Positions 1-7,969 of a stretch of 64,000 nucleotides of DNA are shown piece by piece. The stretch is from Nocardia brasiliensis (GTDB lineage: Bacteria; Actinomycetota; Actinomycetes; Mycobacteriales; Mycobacteriaceae), in assembly GCF_011801125.1 (NCBI RefSeq), contig NZ_CP046171.1:3906001-3970000 (forward strand), written 5' to 3'. The position numbers and the translations under genes were made by a program. Under the pieces are notes generated by a model that saw only the letters and a program-made list of their open reading frames with translations, was not told the origin of the DNA and searched no databases. The stretch's first letter is position 1; each line of letters begins with the position of its first letter.

Positions 1-794
1 GGCAGCAGCCACGCGATGCGGCGCAGAATGCCGGGCAGCGGCAGCAGCCGGTCCAGGATCGGGTTACGCGCGGCGGGCAGCGTGATCCAGATCAGCCCGT
101 CGCTGCCGAGGCCGAGATTGTCCGGGAAGCCGGGCAGATTCTCGATCAGCAGATCTCGGGTGCCCGCTTTCGGCCCGGTCAGCCAGTGCCGCGTCAGCCG
201 GTAACCGCCGGTCTCAGCGACCACCACGCACGACCTGTCGGGTGCGAGCACCACCCCGTTCGCGAAATGCAGCCCGTCGAGCAGGACGTCGACCTTGCCG
301 GACGGATCACGCCGGAACAGTCGACCCGTCCCGGAATGCTCCATCAGGTCGCCCATGTACTGATCGAGCGGAAACCGACTGCTCGACGAGGAGAAGTAGA
401 TGGTGCCGTCCGGGTCGCGAACGACGTTGCTGGCGAAGGGGAGTGGCGCGCCCTCGAACTCGTCGACCAGTACCTCGAGCGTGCCGTCCGGCCGTAGTTC
501 CAACAGTCCGCGTTCGAAATCGCAGATCAACACGGTGCCCTCTGGGTCGGCGTGCAGGCCGAGCGGTCGTCCACCGGTGTGCACGAGCAACCGGACGTCG
601 CCGGTCACCGGGTCGATGCTGTGGATCGCGCCGTCCCCCGTTCCGGCGAGTATTCGTCCGTCCGGCGCGCGCACCACGTCCTCCGGACCGGCCGCGGGCA
701 GCTCCAATCGGCGGACCGTGGGAAGCGGTGGGGTGCTACGGGTTTCGCGCGCTCGCCGCGGAGCGGGGGGAGGGGTCCAGCGTTGCGGAGTCAT
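1..794 (-). CDS. Strictosidine synthase-like / SMP-30 beta-propeller hydrolase (3' end cut off)
   Basis: The frame opens at ATG 794 and runs off the left edge, so about 264 N-terminal residues are visible. The protein shows repeated blade motifs of the six-bladed beta-propeller superfamily (VRAPDGRILAGTGDG, LHADPEGTVLICD, VRDPDGTIYFSSSSSRF) and then the typical strictosidine-synthase-like stretch FANGVVLAPDRSCVVVAETG followed by YRLTRHWL. Bacterial members are usually lactonase- or esterase-like enzymes of unknown substrate; true strictosidine synthesis is a plant reaction and is not implied. No signal peptide is evident. The gene has 250 bp of unusually AT-rich DNA upstream (roughly 900-980), which may carry its promoter. 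The family call is firm, the substrate unknown. Confidence 0.8.
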   Translation of the reverse strand, partial: MTPQRWTPPPAPRRARETRSTPPLPTVRRLELPAAGPEDVVRAPDGRILAGTGDGAIHSIDPVTGDVRLLVHTGGRPLGLHADPEGTVLICDFERGLLELRPDGTLEVLVDEFEGAPLPFASNVVRDPDGTIYFSSSSSRFPLDQYMGDLMEHSGTGRLFRRDPSGKVDVLLDGLHFANGVVLAPDRSCVVVAETGGYRLTRHWLTGPKAGTRDLLIENLPGFPDNLGLGSDGLIWITLPAARNPILDRLLPLPGILRRIAWLL

Positions 795-1044
795 CGTGGA
801 TGCGAGCACGTCTCAGGGTAGCGCCGGGGTAGGGGCTACCTGGTGGATTCGGGAATCGGCAGGAGGGGCCACGTTCGGTCGAACACTGTACAAGGCCTCA
901 GTCGATTGACTATTGAATTAACATGTCCATACGTAGATATGCGCATTTAACTATGAGAGTCCGTATTTACAAATCCTGCGGTAGGAGAGTGCGCACGATC
1001 AAAAGAACTGCCTAGACGACAGGGGCACACTCTCCAGACGACCG

Positions 1045-1761
1045 CTACGGCTGGTGCGTGATCGCGTACCAGAGCACCGCCATGGTGCCGACCACGAAGA
1101 GCGGGGACAGGATCCACGTCTCCAGCTTGTTTCCGGTGCGCTCGATGACGGGCAGGCTGGTACGCAGCTTGAACGGCCAGAACAGGCGGCAGCCGCGGTC
1201 GGTGAGGCAGTCGCCGAGCAGGTGGGTGAGGGCGCCGAGGCCGACGCAGAACGGCAGCCAGACGGGTTTGTCGGCGATCCAGTGGTCCATCGCGAATGTC
1301 CCGGCCACGGCGAGCACGACGACGGTGCCCCACGCGGAGAAGCCGTCGCCGGGCGGGCAGAGATGCAGCGCGCGCACGGCCAAGGCCAGCAGGAAGAACA
1401 CCAGCCCCAGGGTGAACCAGCGACCGATCCAGTGCTCGCCTGCCCACGTCCCGTAGGTCACCGCGGCTACGAAGGCCAGGGAATGCGTGGCGTGGCGATG
1501 TCCGCCCGACACCCACGAGATGATCTTGCAGAGCGAATAGGAGAGCGGGCCGAGCACATGCGCGATCGTTCCGTTCGGGTGGTCGGCGTCCGGCAGCAGG
1601 GCGGCGCCGGCCGTGAGAAACGTGCCGAGCAACAGATCGACGGGGCCGAGATGTCCGGTGGCGCCTTGAATCGCGGGGTAGGTCAAGATCGCGACGGGCA
1701 GCGTCGCTGCCGCCGCCGACCAGGCCAAAGCGCCACTGGTCGCATGAGAATGTCCAAGCAC
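1045..1761 (-). CDS. YdjM-family (DUF457) metal-dependent membrane hydrolase
   Basis: This 238-residue protein has the conserved polar motifs of the YdjM/LexA-regulated membrane hydrolase family: HSHATSG near the N-terminus, PDADHPNGT around residue 57 and GHRHATHS around residue 88, set between several hydrophobic helices. The motifs resemble metal-binding sites, but the reaction is not established. The start is GTG at 1761, with no ribosome site; the next bases upstream are a GAAC-N4-GTTC palindrome, so a leaderless transcript is plausible. In Escherichia coli ydjM belongs to the LexA (SOS) regulon, which fits that palindrome. It lies downstream of, and on the same strand as, the kinase gene, 331 bp apart. 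Confidence 0.82.
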   Translation of the reverse strand: MLGHSHATSGALAWSAAAATLPVAILTYPAIQGATGHLGPVDLLLGTFLTAGAALLPDADHPNGTIAHVLGPLSYSLCKIISWVSGGHRHATHSLAFVAAVTYGTWAGEHWIGRWFTLGLVFFLLALAVRALHLCPPGDGFSAWGTVVVLAVAGTFAMDHWIADKPVWLPFCVGLGALTHLLGDCLTDRGCRLFWPFKLRTSLPVIERTGNKLETWILSPLFVVGTMAVLWYAITHQP

Positions 1762-1765
1762 CGAT

Positions 1766-1779
1766 TGAACGTTAGTTCA
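1766..1779 (-). promoter_or_regulatory. LexA-like (SOS) box upstream of the ydjM homologue
   Basis: On the plus strand the site reads TGAACGTTAGTTCA, a perfect inverted repeat with 5-bp arms around GTTA that fits the GAAC-N4-GTTC core of actinobacterial LexA boxes. It ends 4 bp before the GTG start of the YdjM-family gene. On the minus strand TAACGT inside the site could be the -10 element of a leaderless promoter, so a bound repressor would block transcription directly. The repressor assignment is inferred from the motif and from the known LexA control of E. coli ydjM. Confidence 0.5.
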
Positions 1780-2092
1780 CCTCACGAGTATTCGGCGAAT
1801 GCCGGTTCAGTGATCTTGGTAGCCAAGAACATCCAGCTGGGGGAGGTGGGGTTCGCCTCAGGCGGAAGGGGGTGTGGGCGCAGGTCGTGCGCATCGGAGG
1901 GGCTAGGGTGGGTGTCTCATATGACGGAAGAACAAGCGAAAGGCGCACGCGCAGCGATCCTTTGAGGTCGTCTTTAAATCCCATGCCGGTACGCTCCTGT
2001 GCGCATATATGCATATAAATCTCTACCTTGCCGATCCGACATCTCGAACGCTCTCCATAAAAGACTGCACGGGCAGGGGAGACCTGCACCTC
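1780..2092. other. Intergenic region, kinase to ydjM
   Basis: No convincing gene is seen. A locally AT-rich patch near 2000-2020 includes the 10-bp palindrome GCATATATGC at 2003-2012. Short open frames here lack family motifs and ribosome sites. Confidence 0.5.
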
Positions 2093-4324
2093 TCACGGTC
2101 GAGCGAAGGGATCCACGATCCGGTGTAGCGCATGCAGATCCGACTCCAGGGTGTAGAACACCCGCAGTGCGCCCACGAACGCGAACAGCCCGCATACGCA
2201 CAGCGCGACGATCGAGGCGATCACCGTCTGCTGCTGGGTCGGATCGAGGAACGCCACGCCCGCGGCCACCCCGAATAGCGGCACGGAGGCGGCGATGCCG
2301 AGGTAGATCCGGCTACGCCGCGCCAGCCGATGCAGCTGCACCGCCTCGCCGGGGAACCCGTGGCCCGCGGCGACCAAACCGGGGTAGTACCAACGGAGTA
2401 CGAAGAAGGTCACCGGGAAGTAGGTGTACACCACCGCGACGGCGGCCGCGACCAGGTGTGAGGCGATCAGGTTGATCAGCAGCCCGGGGGAGAGGTCGCC
2501 GATCTGCTGGAGCTTGACCAGGAAGACCCCGAGCGCGAGCACCCACCCCGTGAACGCGACGGTGGCGATGCGGTCGCTACAGGCGAGGGTGTCCGCGCGC
2601 GCTTTGGCCAGGGTCTTGTCGTCGTAGCGTTTGCCGCGGCGCAGGCCTTCGGGCACGAGGAAGACCAACCGGCACCAGTACAGCAGTAGCCCGATGCCGA
2701 TCGGGTAGCCGATGGCGGCGGTGATCAACGCGAGCCGGGTGAGCTCGGTGCGCCCGTCGACGCTGAGTTCGAGGTCGAGCAGCTGGGTGTTGTGTCCGGC
2801 GAGGTACATGCCGCCGAGCAGTTGACCGAGCGCGCTGGACAGCGTGACGACCGGCATCGGACGCATCCGCAACCGCCCGCGCAGGCTGTGCGATGGCGGG
2901 TCGATGAGGTCGCGGGCGGTGCGGTCCAGGGCTAGGTTCAGTTGCTCGGCTAGTTCGGCGCCGGTGCGGTAGCGGTCCTCGCGGTCCGGGGAGAGGCAGG
3001 TGAGCAGCGCGTGGCGCAGGATCTGCGGGCAGTCGGCGGGTGTGCCGTTGCGGTGCTCGTCGATCGGCCGCCTACGCAGCTCGATCATCCGGGTCAGTGA
3101 GGTGTCGGATTCGCCGATGCCGATCTCGTCGGCGAAGGGGAGTCGTCCGGTCAGGAGCTCCCACAGGACCACCGCGAGGGCGTAGAGGTCGCTGCGGGTG
3201 TCCAGATCGGCGGCGGTGGTGGGCAGCGTCGGGTGACAGGCCTCGAGCTGTTCGGGCGACATGTACGCCAGCGAACCACCGAAGTACGCCACGGGACTCG
3301 CGCCCGGAATGTGGGTGCTGAAGCTGATATTGAAGTCGGCGAGCTTGGGTTGACCTTCGACGGTGAGCAGCACGTTGGCGGGTTTGATGTCGCGGTGCAG
3401 CACCCCGGCGCGGTTGGCGTAATCCAGTGCGGTGGCGAGCCTGCGGCCGAGCCAGGCGACGGCCTCGGGCCAGGTGAGGTTCGCGATCTCGGTGCGGGTG
3501 GTGGACGGTTGGGGCGTGAGGACGCCGCCCGCGCTGACCGCGGTGTCGACCGCGTCGAGCAGCAGTTGTCCGGTGCGCTTGTCGATCGGTGTCGTGCGGA
3601 GCAGTCGCAGCACGCCGAGCAGGGTGCCGCCCGGCACGTACTGCATGTACATCAGCTTGAGGTGCTGTTCGGTGATCTGCTGCTGGTCGAACACGCGCAC
3701 GATGTGTTCGTGGTCGAGTTGGGCGAGGGTCTGCGGTTCGCTGCCGCGGTCGCGGGAGATCTTCACGGCGACAAGGCGTTGCATCGATCGCTGCCTTGCG
3801 AGGAAGACGCGCGCGAACGCGCCCTGTCCGAGCCCGATGAGCAGGTCGAAGTCGCCGATGGTCGCGCCGGGCGCGATGGTGTCGAGTGCGTTGGCGGTGG
3901 TGGCGTCGGCGAGCAGCGTGGTGCGGAAGTTCTCGCCGGTGTCGAGGCGTTCGGCGATCTGCGCCATCTGCGTGGCGAAGTCGTGTTCGTATTCGGTGAG
4001 GTCGAGGTCGTCGCCGCCGCGGCTGCGCGCGGTGATCTCCTCGTAGATGAGGTCCGGTGGCAGCGGGGCTGTGTCGAGTTCGGGGAACTGGGCCCGGTAG
4101 TCCGCGAGGCGTTTGCCGATGCCGGAGACGCGCCAGCGGTGCTGGAGGTCGACCTTGATCAGTTCGATGAGGGCGGATCGGCGAAGTGCGGCCTCGGCCG
4201 GCAGGTGTGCGGCCAGGTCCGGCGGTTCGTCGGCGCCCTCCCAAGCGCTGTCGAATCCGACGACCAGTTGCGTCAACGCGCTTTGCGTCGCTGTCACCCG
4301 GTCGCCACCATAGTGCGTTTCCAT
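2093..4324 (-). CDS. Membrane-anchored serine/threonine protein kinase with DFN in place of DFG
   Basis: About 743 residues. A ~160-residue N-terminal region precedes a kinase domain with glycine loop GLGQGAFARV, catalytic lysine VAVK, HRD loop GVLHRDIKPANVLL, activation segment ADFNIS and SLAYMSPEQ. The metal-binding Asp of the DFG triad is present but its Gly is replaced by Asn. The C-terminal ~230 residues contain six or seven hydrophobic helices, so the kinase domain is cytosolic and membrane-tethered; no PASTA repeats are present. The start is uncertain: ATG 4324 is chosen, but the frame stays open to an ATG at 4363 and a GTG near 4300 is also possible. The gene stands alone, with no recognised partner gene next to it. 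Confidence 0.85.
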   Translation of the reverse strand: METHYGGDRVTATQSALTQLVVGFDSAWEGADEPPDLAAHLPAEAALRRSALIELIKVDLQHRWRVSGIGKRLADYRAQFPELDTAPLPPDLIYEEITARSRGGDDLDLTEYEHDFATQMAQIAERLDTGENFRTTLLADATTANALDTIAPGATIGDFDLLIGLGQGAFARVFLARQRSMQRLVAVKISRDRGSEPQTLAQLDHEHIVRVFDQQQITEQHLKLMYMQYVPGGTLLGVLRLLRTTPIDKRTGQLLLDAVDTAVSAGGVLTPQPSTTRTEIANLTWPEAVAWLGRRLATALDYANRAGVLHRDIKPANVLLTVEGQPKLADFNISFSTHIPGASPVAYFGGSLAYMSPEQLEACHPTLPTTAADLDTRSDLYALAVVLWELLTGRLPFADEIGIGESDTSLTRMIELRRRPIDEHRNGTPADCPQILRHALLTCLSPDREDRYRTGAELAEQLNLALDRTARDLIDPPSHSLRGRLRMRPMPVVTLSSALGQLLGGMYLAGHNTQLLDLELSVDGRTELTRLALITAAIGYPIGIGLLLYWCRLVFLVPEGLRRGKRYDDKTLAKARADTLACSDRIATVAFTGWVLALGVFLVKLQQIGDLSPGLLINLIASHLVAAAVAVVYTYFPVTFFVLRWYYPGLVAAGHGFPGEAVQLHRLARRSRIYLGIAASVPLFGVAAGVAFLDPTQQQTVIASIVALCVCGLFAFVGALRVFYTLESDLHALHRIVDPFARP

Positions 4325-4465
4325 GTGGCCCACCCGATCGAAATGGCTTCCCGAGCCCCTCACCGAGCTTAAACGATCACCTCGGTCGGGACCTTCGAAT
4401 TATCCGCCACCGCGGCCTCATGCAACAAACTATTGCGCATCGACCGATGGTGGCCTACCGTAACG

Positions 4466-4482
4466 TGCAACATAATGTTGCA
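4466..4482. promoter_or_regulatory. Operator palindrome for the SRPBCC-ArsR operon
   Basis: TGCAACAT-A-ATGTTGCA is a perfect inverted repeat with 8-bp arms and a one-base centre. It lies 17 bp upstream of the ATG of the SRPBCC gene whose operon encodes an ArsR-type repressor, the usual position for autoregulation. The core ACATAATGTTG recurs at 5457-5467 just behind the operon. Confidence 0.6.
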
Positions 4483-4499
4483 TATTGAAAGGCTTGGAG

Positions 4500-4964
4500 A
4501 TGGAGTACGGACGCATCGAACGGTCCCTGTACATCGACGCCGCCCCGGAGGTGGTCTACGAGGTCGTCAGCAGTCCGGAGCACCTGCGCGAGTGGTGGTC
4601 CGACGACGCTTCGCTCGCTCCAGCACCCGGCGCGGTCGGCGAATTGGTGTGGGGAGACCGCGACGGACCGGATGCCTTCATCGCCCCGCTGACCGTCGTC
4701 GACGCCCGCCCGCCCGAGCTGTTCTCCTTTCGCTGGGGCCATCCGGCCGACGAACCCGCCGACAGTGGCAACTCGCTGTTCGTCACCTTCGAGCTGACCC
4801 CGTCCGGAACGGGAACGACCCTGCGGATGACCGAGGTGGGTTTCCGGGAACGGGGTTGGGGGATCGCCGAACTGGAGCAGGCGTACAACGACCACATTGC
4901 CGGCTGGAACCGGCACCTGCCCGACCTGGCCGAGTATGCCGCGAAGGTGGGTGCGGCCCGATGA
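4500..4964 (+). CDS. SRPBCC (AHSA1-like) domain protein
   Basis: A 154-residue START/Bet v1-like protein of the AHSA1 (activator of Hsp90 ATPase-like) group. It has the family pattern: IERSLYIDAAPEVVYEVVSS at the start, LREWWSDDAS near residue 38, VTFELTPSGTGTTLRMTEVGF in the middle of the C-terminal half and a long amphipathic last helix. Such proteins bind small hydrophobic ligands. ATG 4500 is preferred over an in-frame TTG at 4485 because GAAAGG sits at a normal distance before it. Its stop overlaps the ArsR start (ATGA), which indicates co-translation. Bacterial AHSA1-ArsR pairs of this kind are common; the ligand is unknown. Confidence 0.82.
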   Translation: MEYGRIERSLYIDAAPEVVYEVVSSPEHLREWWSDDASLAPAPGAVGELVWGDRDGPDAFIAPLTVVDARPPELFSFRWGHPADEPADSGNSLFVTFELTPSGTGTTLRMTEVGFRERGWGIAELEQAYNDHIAGWNRHLPDLAEYAAKVGAAR

Positions 4965-5299
4965 GCGCCGCGGTCGACGACGAGCTGTGGTCCGCGATAG
5001 GGGACCCGACCCGGCGCCGCATGCTCGACCTGCTGCTCGCCGAGGGCGCCGGAACCGCCACCTCGTTGAGCGCGCACCTACCCGTGACCAGGCAGGCGAT
5101 CGCCCGCCATCTCAGCGTGCTCGACCGCGTCGGCCTGGTGCACGGCACGCCGTCCGGTCGCGAACACCGGTACCGCGTCGACGACGCCCAATTGGCGCGC
5201 GCCGTCGCTCAACTCGAAGCGGTCGGTTCCGCATGGGACGCGCGACTGCGGCGCATCAAGAAGATCGCCGAAGCGATCCAACGCGACAAGGACAACTGA
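4961..5299 (+). CDS. ArsR-family (SdpR-like) transcriptional repressor
   Basis: A 112-residue winged-helix protein. The N-terminal helix LWSAIGDPTRRRMLDLLLAE and the recognition helix region VTRQAIARHLSVLDRVGLV match the ArsR fold, followed by the wing SGREHRYRV. There are no cysteine pairs of the metal-sensing type in the DNA-binding helix, so it is probably a non-metal SdpR-like repressor. It overlaps the SRPBCC gene by 4 bp and presumably binds the 17-bp palindrome at 4466-4482 to control its own operon. Confidence 0.85.
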   Translation: MSAAVDDELWSAIGDPTRRRMLDLLLAEGAGTATSLSAHLPVTRQAIARHLSVLDRVGLVHGTPSGREHRYRVDDAQLARAVAQLEAVGSAWDARLRRIKKIAEAIQRDKDN

Positions 5300-5302
5300 C
5301 AA

Positions 5303-5440
5303 ATGCTCGACCGGGTCGGGATCGAATCCTCGACCGACGTCTACGCCGCGCTGACCACGATCGACGGCCTGGCCAACTGGGTGGACCACCAACACCCTCG
5401 GCGACGGGTAGGCGAGGTGGTCAGGCGTTCGGCTGCATAG
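5303..5440 (+). pseudogene. Frameshifted, truncated SRPBCC gene remnant
   Basis: ATG 5303, three bases after the ArsR stop, opens a frame reading MLDRVGIESSTDVYAALTTI and then GLANW. Removing one G from the GGG run near 5379-5381 restores NWWTTNTLGDG, the conserved tryptophan and Thr-Gly-Asp motif of SRPBCC proteins; the restored frame then meets a stop after only 36 residues. The original frame ends at 5440. So a third operon gene, a second SRPBCC protein, was lost by frameshift and truncation. The restored match is clear by eye; the ancestral length is unknown. Confidence 0.7.
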
Positions 5441-5456
5441 GGCAGTCAGTTACTTG

Positions 5457-5467
5457 ACATAATGTTG
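5457..5467. promoter_or_regulatory. Second, half-degenerate copy of the ArsR-type operator
   Basis: ACATAATGTTG repeats the core of the 17-bp operator at 4466-4482, with the right arm intact and the left arm changed. The surrounding TTGACATAATG could also be a -35 element, but no good -10 follows. It may be a relict operator from the duplicated SRPBCC unit. Confidence 0.4.
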
Positions 5468-5741
5468 ATTATCGGCACAAGAACGCAGGCGCAGGAAGGG
5501 GTGCTTTGGCGACCGTATGTCGCTGGTGCATACGGTGTTTCGTGTGACGGCTCTCCGGCGTCGGCCCGATGGCTCGGGATTTCCTCGTGGGCTCTGCGTC
5601 TTTGTGTCGGTTCGTTGCGGCTTGAATGTCCCCTGAGTGATTCATGGCCTGTGGAAATATTCCGGCGGCTTGGCGGATTGGTCGTAAAGTATTGGATCGG
5701 GCCTAGATTGGGATACCCACGGCTCCTCCCCTTGGTCCACC

Positions 5742-5784
5742 CACCTACCTTCAAAACGTCACTGTGACGTTTTGAAGGTAGGTG
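5742..5784. repeat. Perfect 43-bp palindrome (21-bp arms, 1-nt centre)
   Basis: Left arm 5742-5762 begins CACCTACCTTC and ends ACGTCAC; centre T at 5763; right arm 5764-5784 is its exact complement. It is not GC-rich like its surroundings and has no T-run, so it is not a classical terminator. The central 11 bases GTCACTGTGAC occur again near 7216-7226 in a smaller imperfect inverted repeat. Possible roles are a large operator, a cruciform or a mobile-element end; none is demonstrated. Confidence 0.8.
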
Positions 5785-6116
5785 AGTGACCTATCACCTT
5801 GCGGGCCAATGACTCTGAGTCCGAACTTCTCGCGGGTACCTATCGGTTCGCCTCAGCGGAGCATCGGATAGCAGAACCGCTCCAGCTCCACGCGGGACAG
5901 CACACCGAAACGCCCATAACCGGACGAACCCTCATCAGTCACGCCGACATGAAATCGCCAGCACAACACCAAGATTCACCCCGTCGGCTTAGCGTGACTC
6001 CCGGATGCTCCTCAACCCCCTGAGCGTCGACGTGCGCGCGACCGCCGGGCGGGCGTCGATCGAGGAAGTCGAAGACCTCCTGGAGCCCTCCCGCGGCACG
6101 CTGGAAGATGGTCGCC

Positions 6117-6179
6117 TGATCAGGAGGAACTGGTGGCGGCATCGGCCGAGAGGCTCCCGCCACCAGTTCCTCCTGATCA
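6117..6179. repeat. Dispersed hairpin repeat, copy A
   Basis: A 23-bp perfect stem (6117-6139 with 6157-6179) encloses a 17-nt loop at 6140-6156 that begins CATCGG and contains GAGAGGCTC. The inner stem GGTGGCGG and the loop are shared with copies at 21083 and 25996. There is no U-run. This copy lies in a gene-poor region 190 bp before the YczE-like gene. Confidence 0.85.
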
Positions 6180-6368
6180 AACGACCGGGACCTGGCCGTC
6201 CCCCCTGGGCTTGAAAGGCGCTATGCGCTGCGAACTTTGGGCGAGGCTGTCGGGCTATTCGCTCGACGGCGTGGATGGTCGAGGTTTCCTCATTGGCTGT
6301 CTATTGCCAGTCCAGCAGTTCTTGATTGGCTCTGTTCTGGATGGCCAGTTGTCGGCGATCCTGGGTCG

Positions 6369-6998
6369 GTGTTGATTCGTCGGTTGGTTGCGTTGTATGT
6401 CGGGCTGTGGTTGTACGGGTTCTCGATGGCGGTGATGGTGCGGGCCGGGCTCGGATTGGACCCGTGGGATGTGTTCCATCAGGGCGTGGCGGGTCATGTA
6501 CCGCTCAGCTTCGGCGCGGTGACGGCGGTGACCGGAATCGTGGTGCTCTTGGCCTGGATTCCGTTGCGGCAGTGGCCTGGCCTGGGCACGGTGAGCAATG
6601 TGCTGGTGATCGCGGTGTCCGTCGATGCGGGGCTCTGGTTGCTTCCGGCTTGGGAGTCGATTCCGGCGCGAGCGGCCGCCATGGGTGCCGCGGTGTTCTT
6701 GAACGCGGTCGCGACGGTCCTGTACATCGGCGCCGGCATGGGGCCTGGTCCGCGTGATGGACTGATGACTGGACTGGTCGGGCGGACGGGCATCTCGGTC
6801 TGGAAGGTGCGCACCACCATCGAAGTCACCGTCCTGGTAACCGGCTGGATCCTCGGCGGCAGCGTGGGCGTCGGCACCCTCGTCTACGCCTTCGGCATCG
6901 GTCCCCTGATCCAACTCTTGATCCCCACGGCCTCCCGGTTCCTCCCGGGGTTCGACCCACATCCCAAACCGCAACCGGCCCCGGCCATCGCAGCCTGA
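6369..6998 (+). CDS. YczE/YyaS/YitT-family membrane protein
   Basis: About 209 residues with five hydrophobic segments. The family motifs are clear: LGLDPWDVFHQGVA near residue 35, GAGMGPGPRDGLMTGL near residue 120 and EVTVLVTGWILGG near residue 150. It is an integral membrane protein of the COG2364 group, whose function is unknown, although YczE relatives neighbour secondary-metabolite genes in Bacillus. GTG 6369 is chosen because the first membrane helix starts there; the frame is open to 6237 but the added residues are hydrophilic and unconserved in appearance. A 37-bp piece resembling its EVTVLVTGWILGG region occurs at 23836-23872. Confidence 0.8.
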   Translation: MLIRRLVALYVGLWLYGFSMAVMVRAGLGLDPWDVFHQGVAGHVPLSFGAVTAVTGIVVLLAWIPLRQWPGLGTVSNVLVIAVSVDAGLWLLPAWESIPARAAAMGAAVFLNAVATVLYIGAGMGPGPRDGLMTGLVGRTGISVWKVRTTIEVTVLVTGWILGGSVGVGTLVYAFGIGPLIQLLIPTASRFLPGFDPHPKPQPAPAIAA

Positions 6999-7274
6999 AT
7001 GCGCTCACCCAGTCAGGATTGAACGGTCCACGCTCCGGGCCGGATTCGATCCGCTCGTCACCCAATTGGTCGGCCGCCGGTTCGGCGGGCGACCACGCGG
7101 TCTTGCGGATGTCTGCCACGGTCAGCGTGTCGAAGTATCCCGTCGGTGGTCGAGCCGGGCGCGGACCCGACTCCCCCGCCACTATCGCGCCACTTCCCCA
7201 CTGCCTCAAGAATTGTCACTGTGACGATATGGGCCTGCCTTCGCGGCTCTGACCTCTACAGTTACTCGGAATCG
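6999..7274. other. Intergenic region with possible decayed coding
   Basis: The minus strand at about 7016-7140 reads LTVADIRKTAWSP in a longer protein-like frame, perhaps a gene tail, but I do not recognise a family. An imperfect inverted repeat ATTGTCAC-T-GTGACGAT lies at about 7213-7229 and shares its centre with the 43-bp palindrome. Confidence 0.3.
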
Positions 7275-7514
7275 TCACAGCATCGCGTGAGCGCGCCCTC
7301 GTAGCCACCGAAGATCGACGTCACCATGGATCGGCGTGGAAAGCGCGAACTTCACCACCTTGCCCCACATCGGCAGGCCGGTGAGGGCCCGTTCGTCGAC
7401 GATCATCGCTCCGATGCCGAAGACGGTGAGCAAGGGCCATCGCGGCGGCAGCAAGAGCATCCAGCGATGCCCGTACGGGAAGGCGAGTCGTCCGGCCGGT
7501 GCACGGTGCCGCAT
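7275..7514 (-). pseudogene. N-terminal remnant of an actinobacterial membrane protein
   Basis: The 79-residue frame contains LLTVFGIGAMIVDERALTG and LPMWGKVVKFALST, then IHGDVDLRWLRGR. This resembles the opening of a family of actinobacterial membrane proteins in which a helix is followed by a PxWxKPLKFALS-like motif and a second helix ending in a WLL-type turn. Those proteins are several times longer, so this looks like a truncated copy with divergence from the second helix onward. The family match is from memory of the motif only; a genuine small protein cannot be excluded. Confidence 0.4.
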
Positions 7515-7585
7515 CGGTTCACTGCGGCCTGAGGTCCTCTGAGCGATCCACGGTCATGTGAAGGCCGGACCTGGGTTCCAGCGGG

Positions 7586-7969
7586 CTACCCAACCTCGTC
7601 AACAACCCGCCCAGGCCTCCACCGGGACAGCCGTGCCACGCCGAGTACCACGATTACGAGAGCACCGTGGAGGCCCCAGAGTGCGAGCCAGGGACGAAGG
7701 AAGCCGACTTCGGTGTACTGCCCCCGGTCGCCGACGCAGTAGAGGGAGTAGTTGGTGCTCTGGCCTTCGGCGTCGTGGTAGGTGTCGGAGACGACGATCG
7801 GTTCGTTGTAGGGTTCGGCGCAGAACAAGGGGGCGGTGAGTTTCGCTTCGCCGGGCCAGATGGCAATGGGCAGTACGCATCCCAGGATGGCGGTGCCCGC
7901 GAGGACGGCGGCGAGGGTGGCCAGGAGTTTCGGGGTGCGGCGTGGTGGTCGGGCGGCGTGGTCGTTCAT
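7586..7969 (-). CDS. Hypothetical membrane protein with two helices
   Basis: A 127-residue protein with one hydrophobic helix at about residues 15-37 (LLATLAAVLAGTAILG) and another at about 93-112 (WLALWGLHGALVIVVLGVA). The ~50-residue loop between them, predicted extracytoplasmic, has two cysteines (LFCAEPYNE and YSLYCVGD) that could form a disulphide. No family was recognised. Its ATG overlaps the stop of the upstream lipoprotein gene by 4 bp (ATGA), so the two are co-translated and probably act together at the cell envelope. Confidence 0.65.
   Translation of the reverse strand: MNDHAARPPRRTPKLLATLAAVLAGTAILGCVLPIAIWPGEAKLTAPLFCAEPYNEPIVVSDTYHDAEGQSTNYSLYCVGDRGQYTEVGFLRPWLALWGLHGALVIVVLGVARLSRWRPGRVVDEVG

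Larger units (their letters stand above)
5441..6368. other. Gene-poor stretch with palindrome and hairpin
   Basis: More than 900 bp with no convincing gene. It holds the operator-like core at 5457, the perfect palindrome at 5742-5784 and a dispersed hairpin at 6117-6179. Codon-position GC contrast is weak. Frames at 5462-5767 (plus) and 5939-6163 (minus) have no recognised motif; the first runs straight through the palindrome. Confidence 0.5.

Noticed and set aside
5462..5767. A 101-codon frame on the plus strand
   Set aside because: No ribosome site or family motif, and it runs into the 43-bp palindrome.
6117..6179. Hairpin copies as ordinary intrinsic terminators
   Set aside because: None has a U-run, the loop sequence is conserved, and copy A is not directly behind a gene. 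A dispersed structured repeat fits better, although copies B and C may also stop transcripts.
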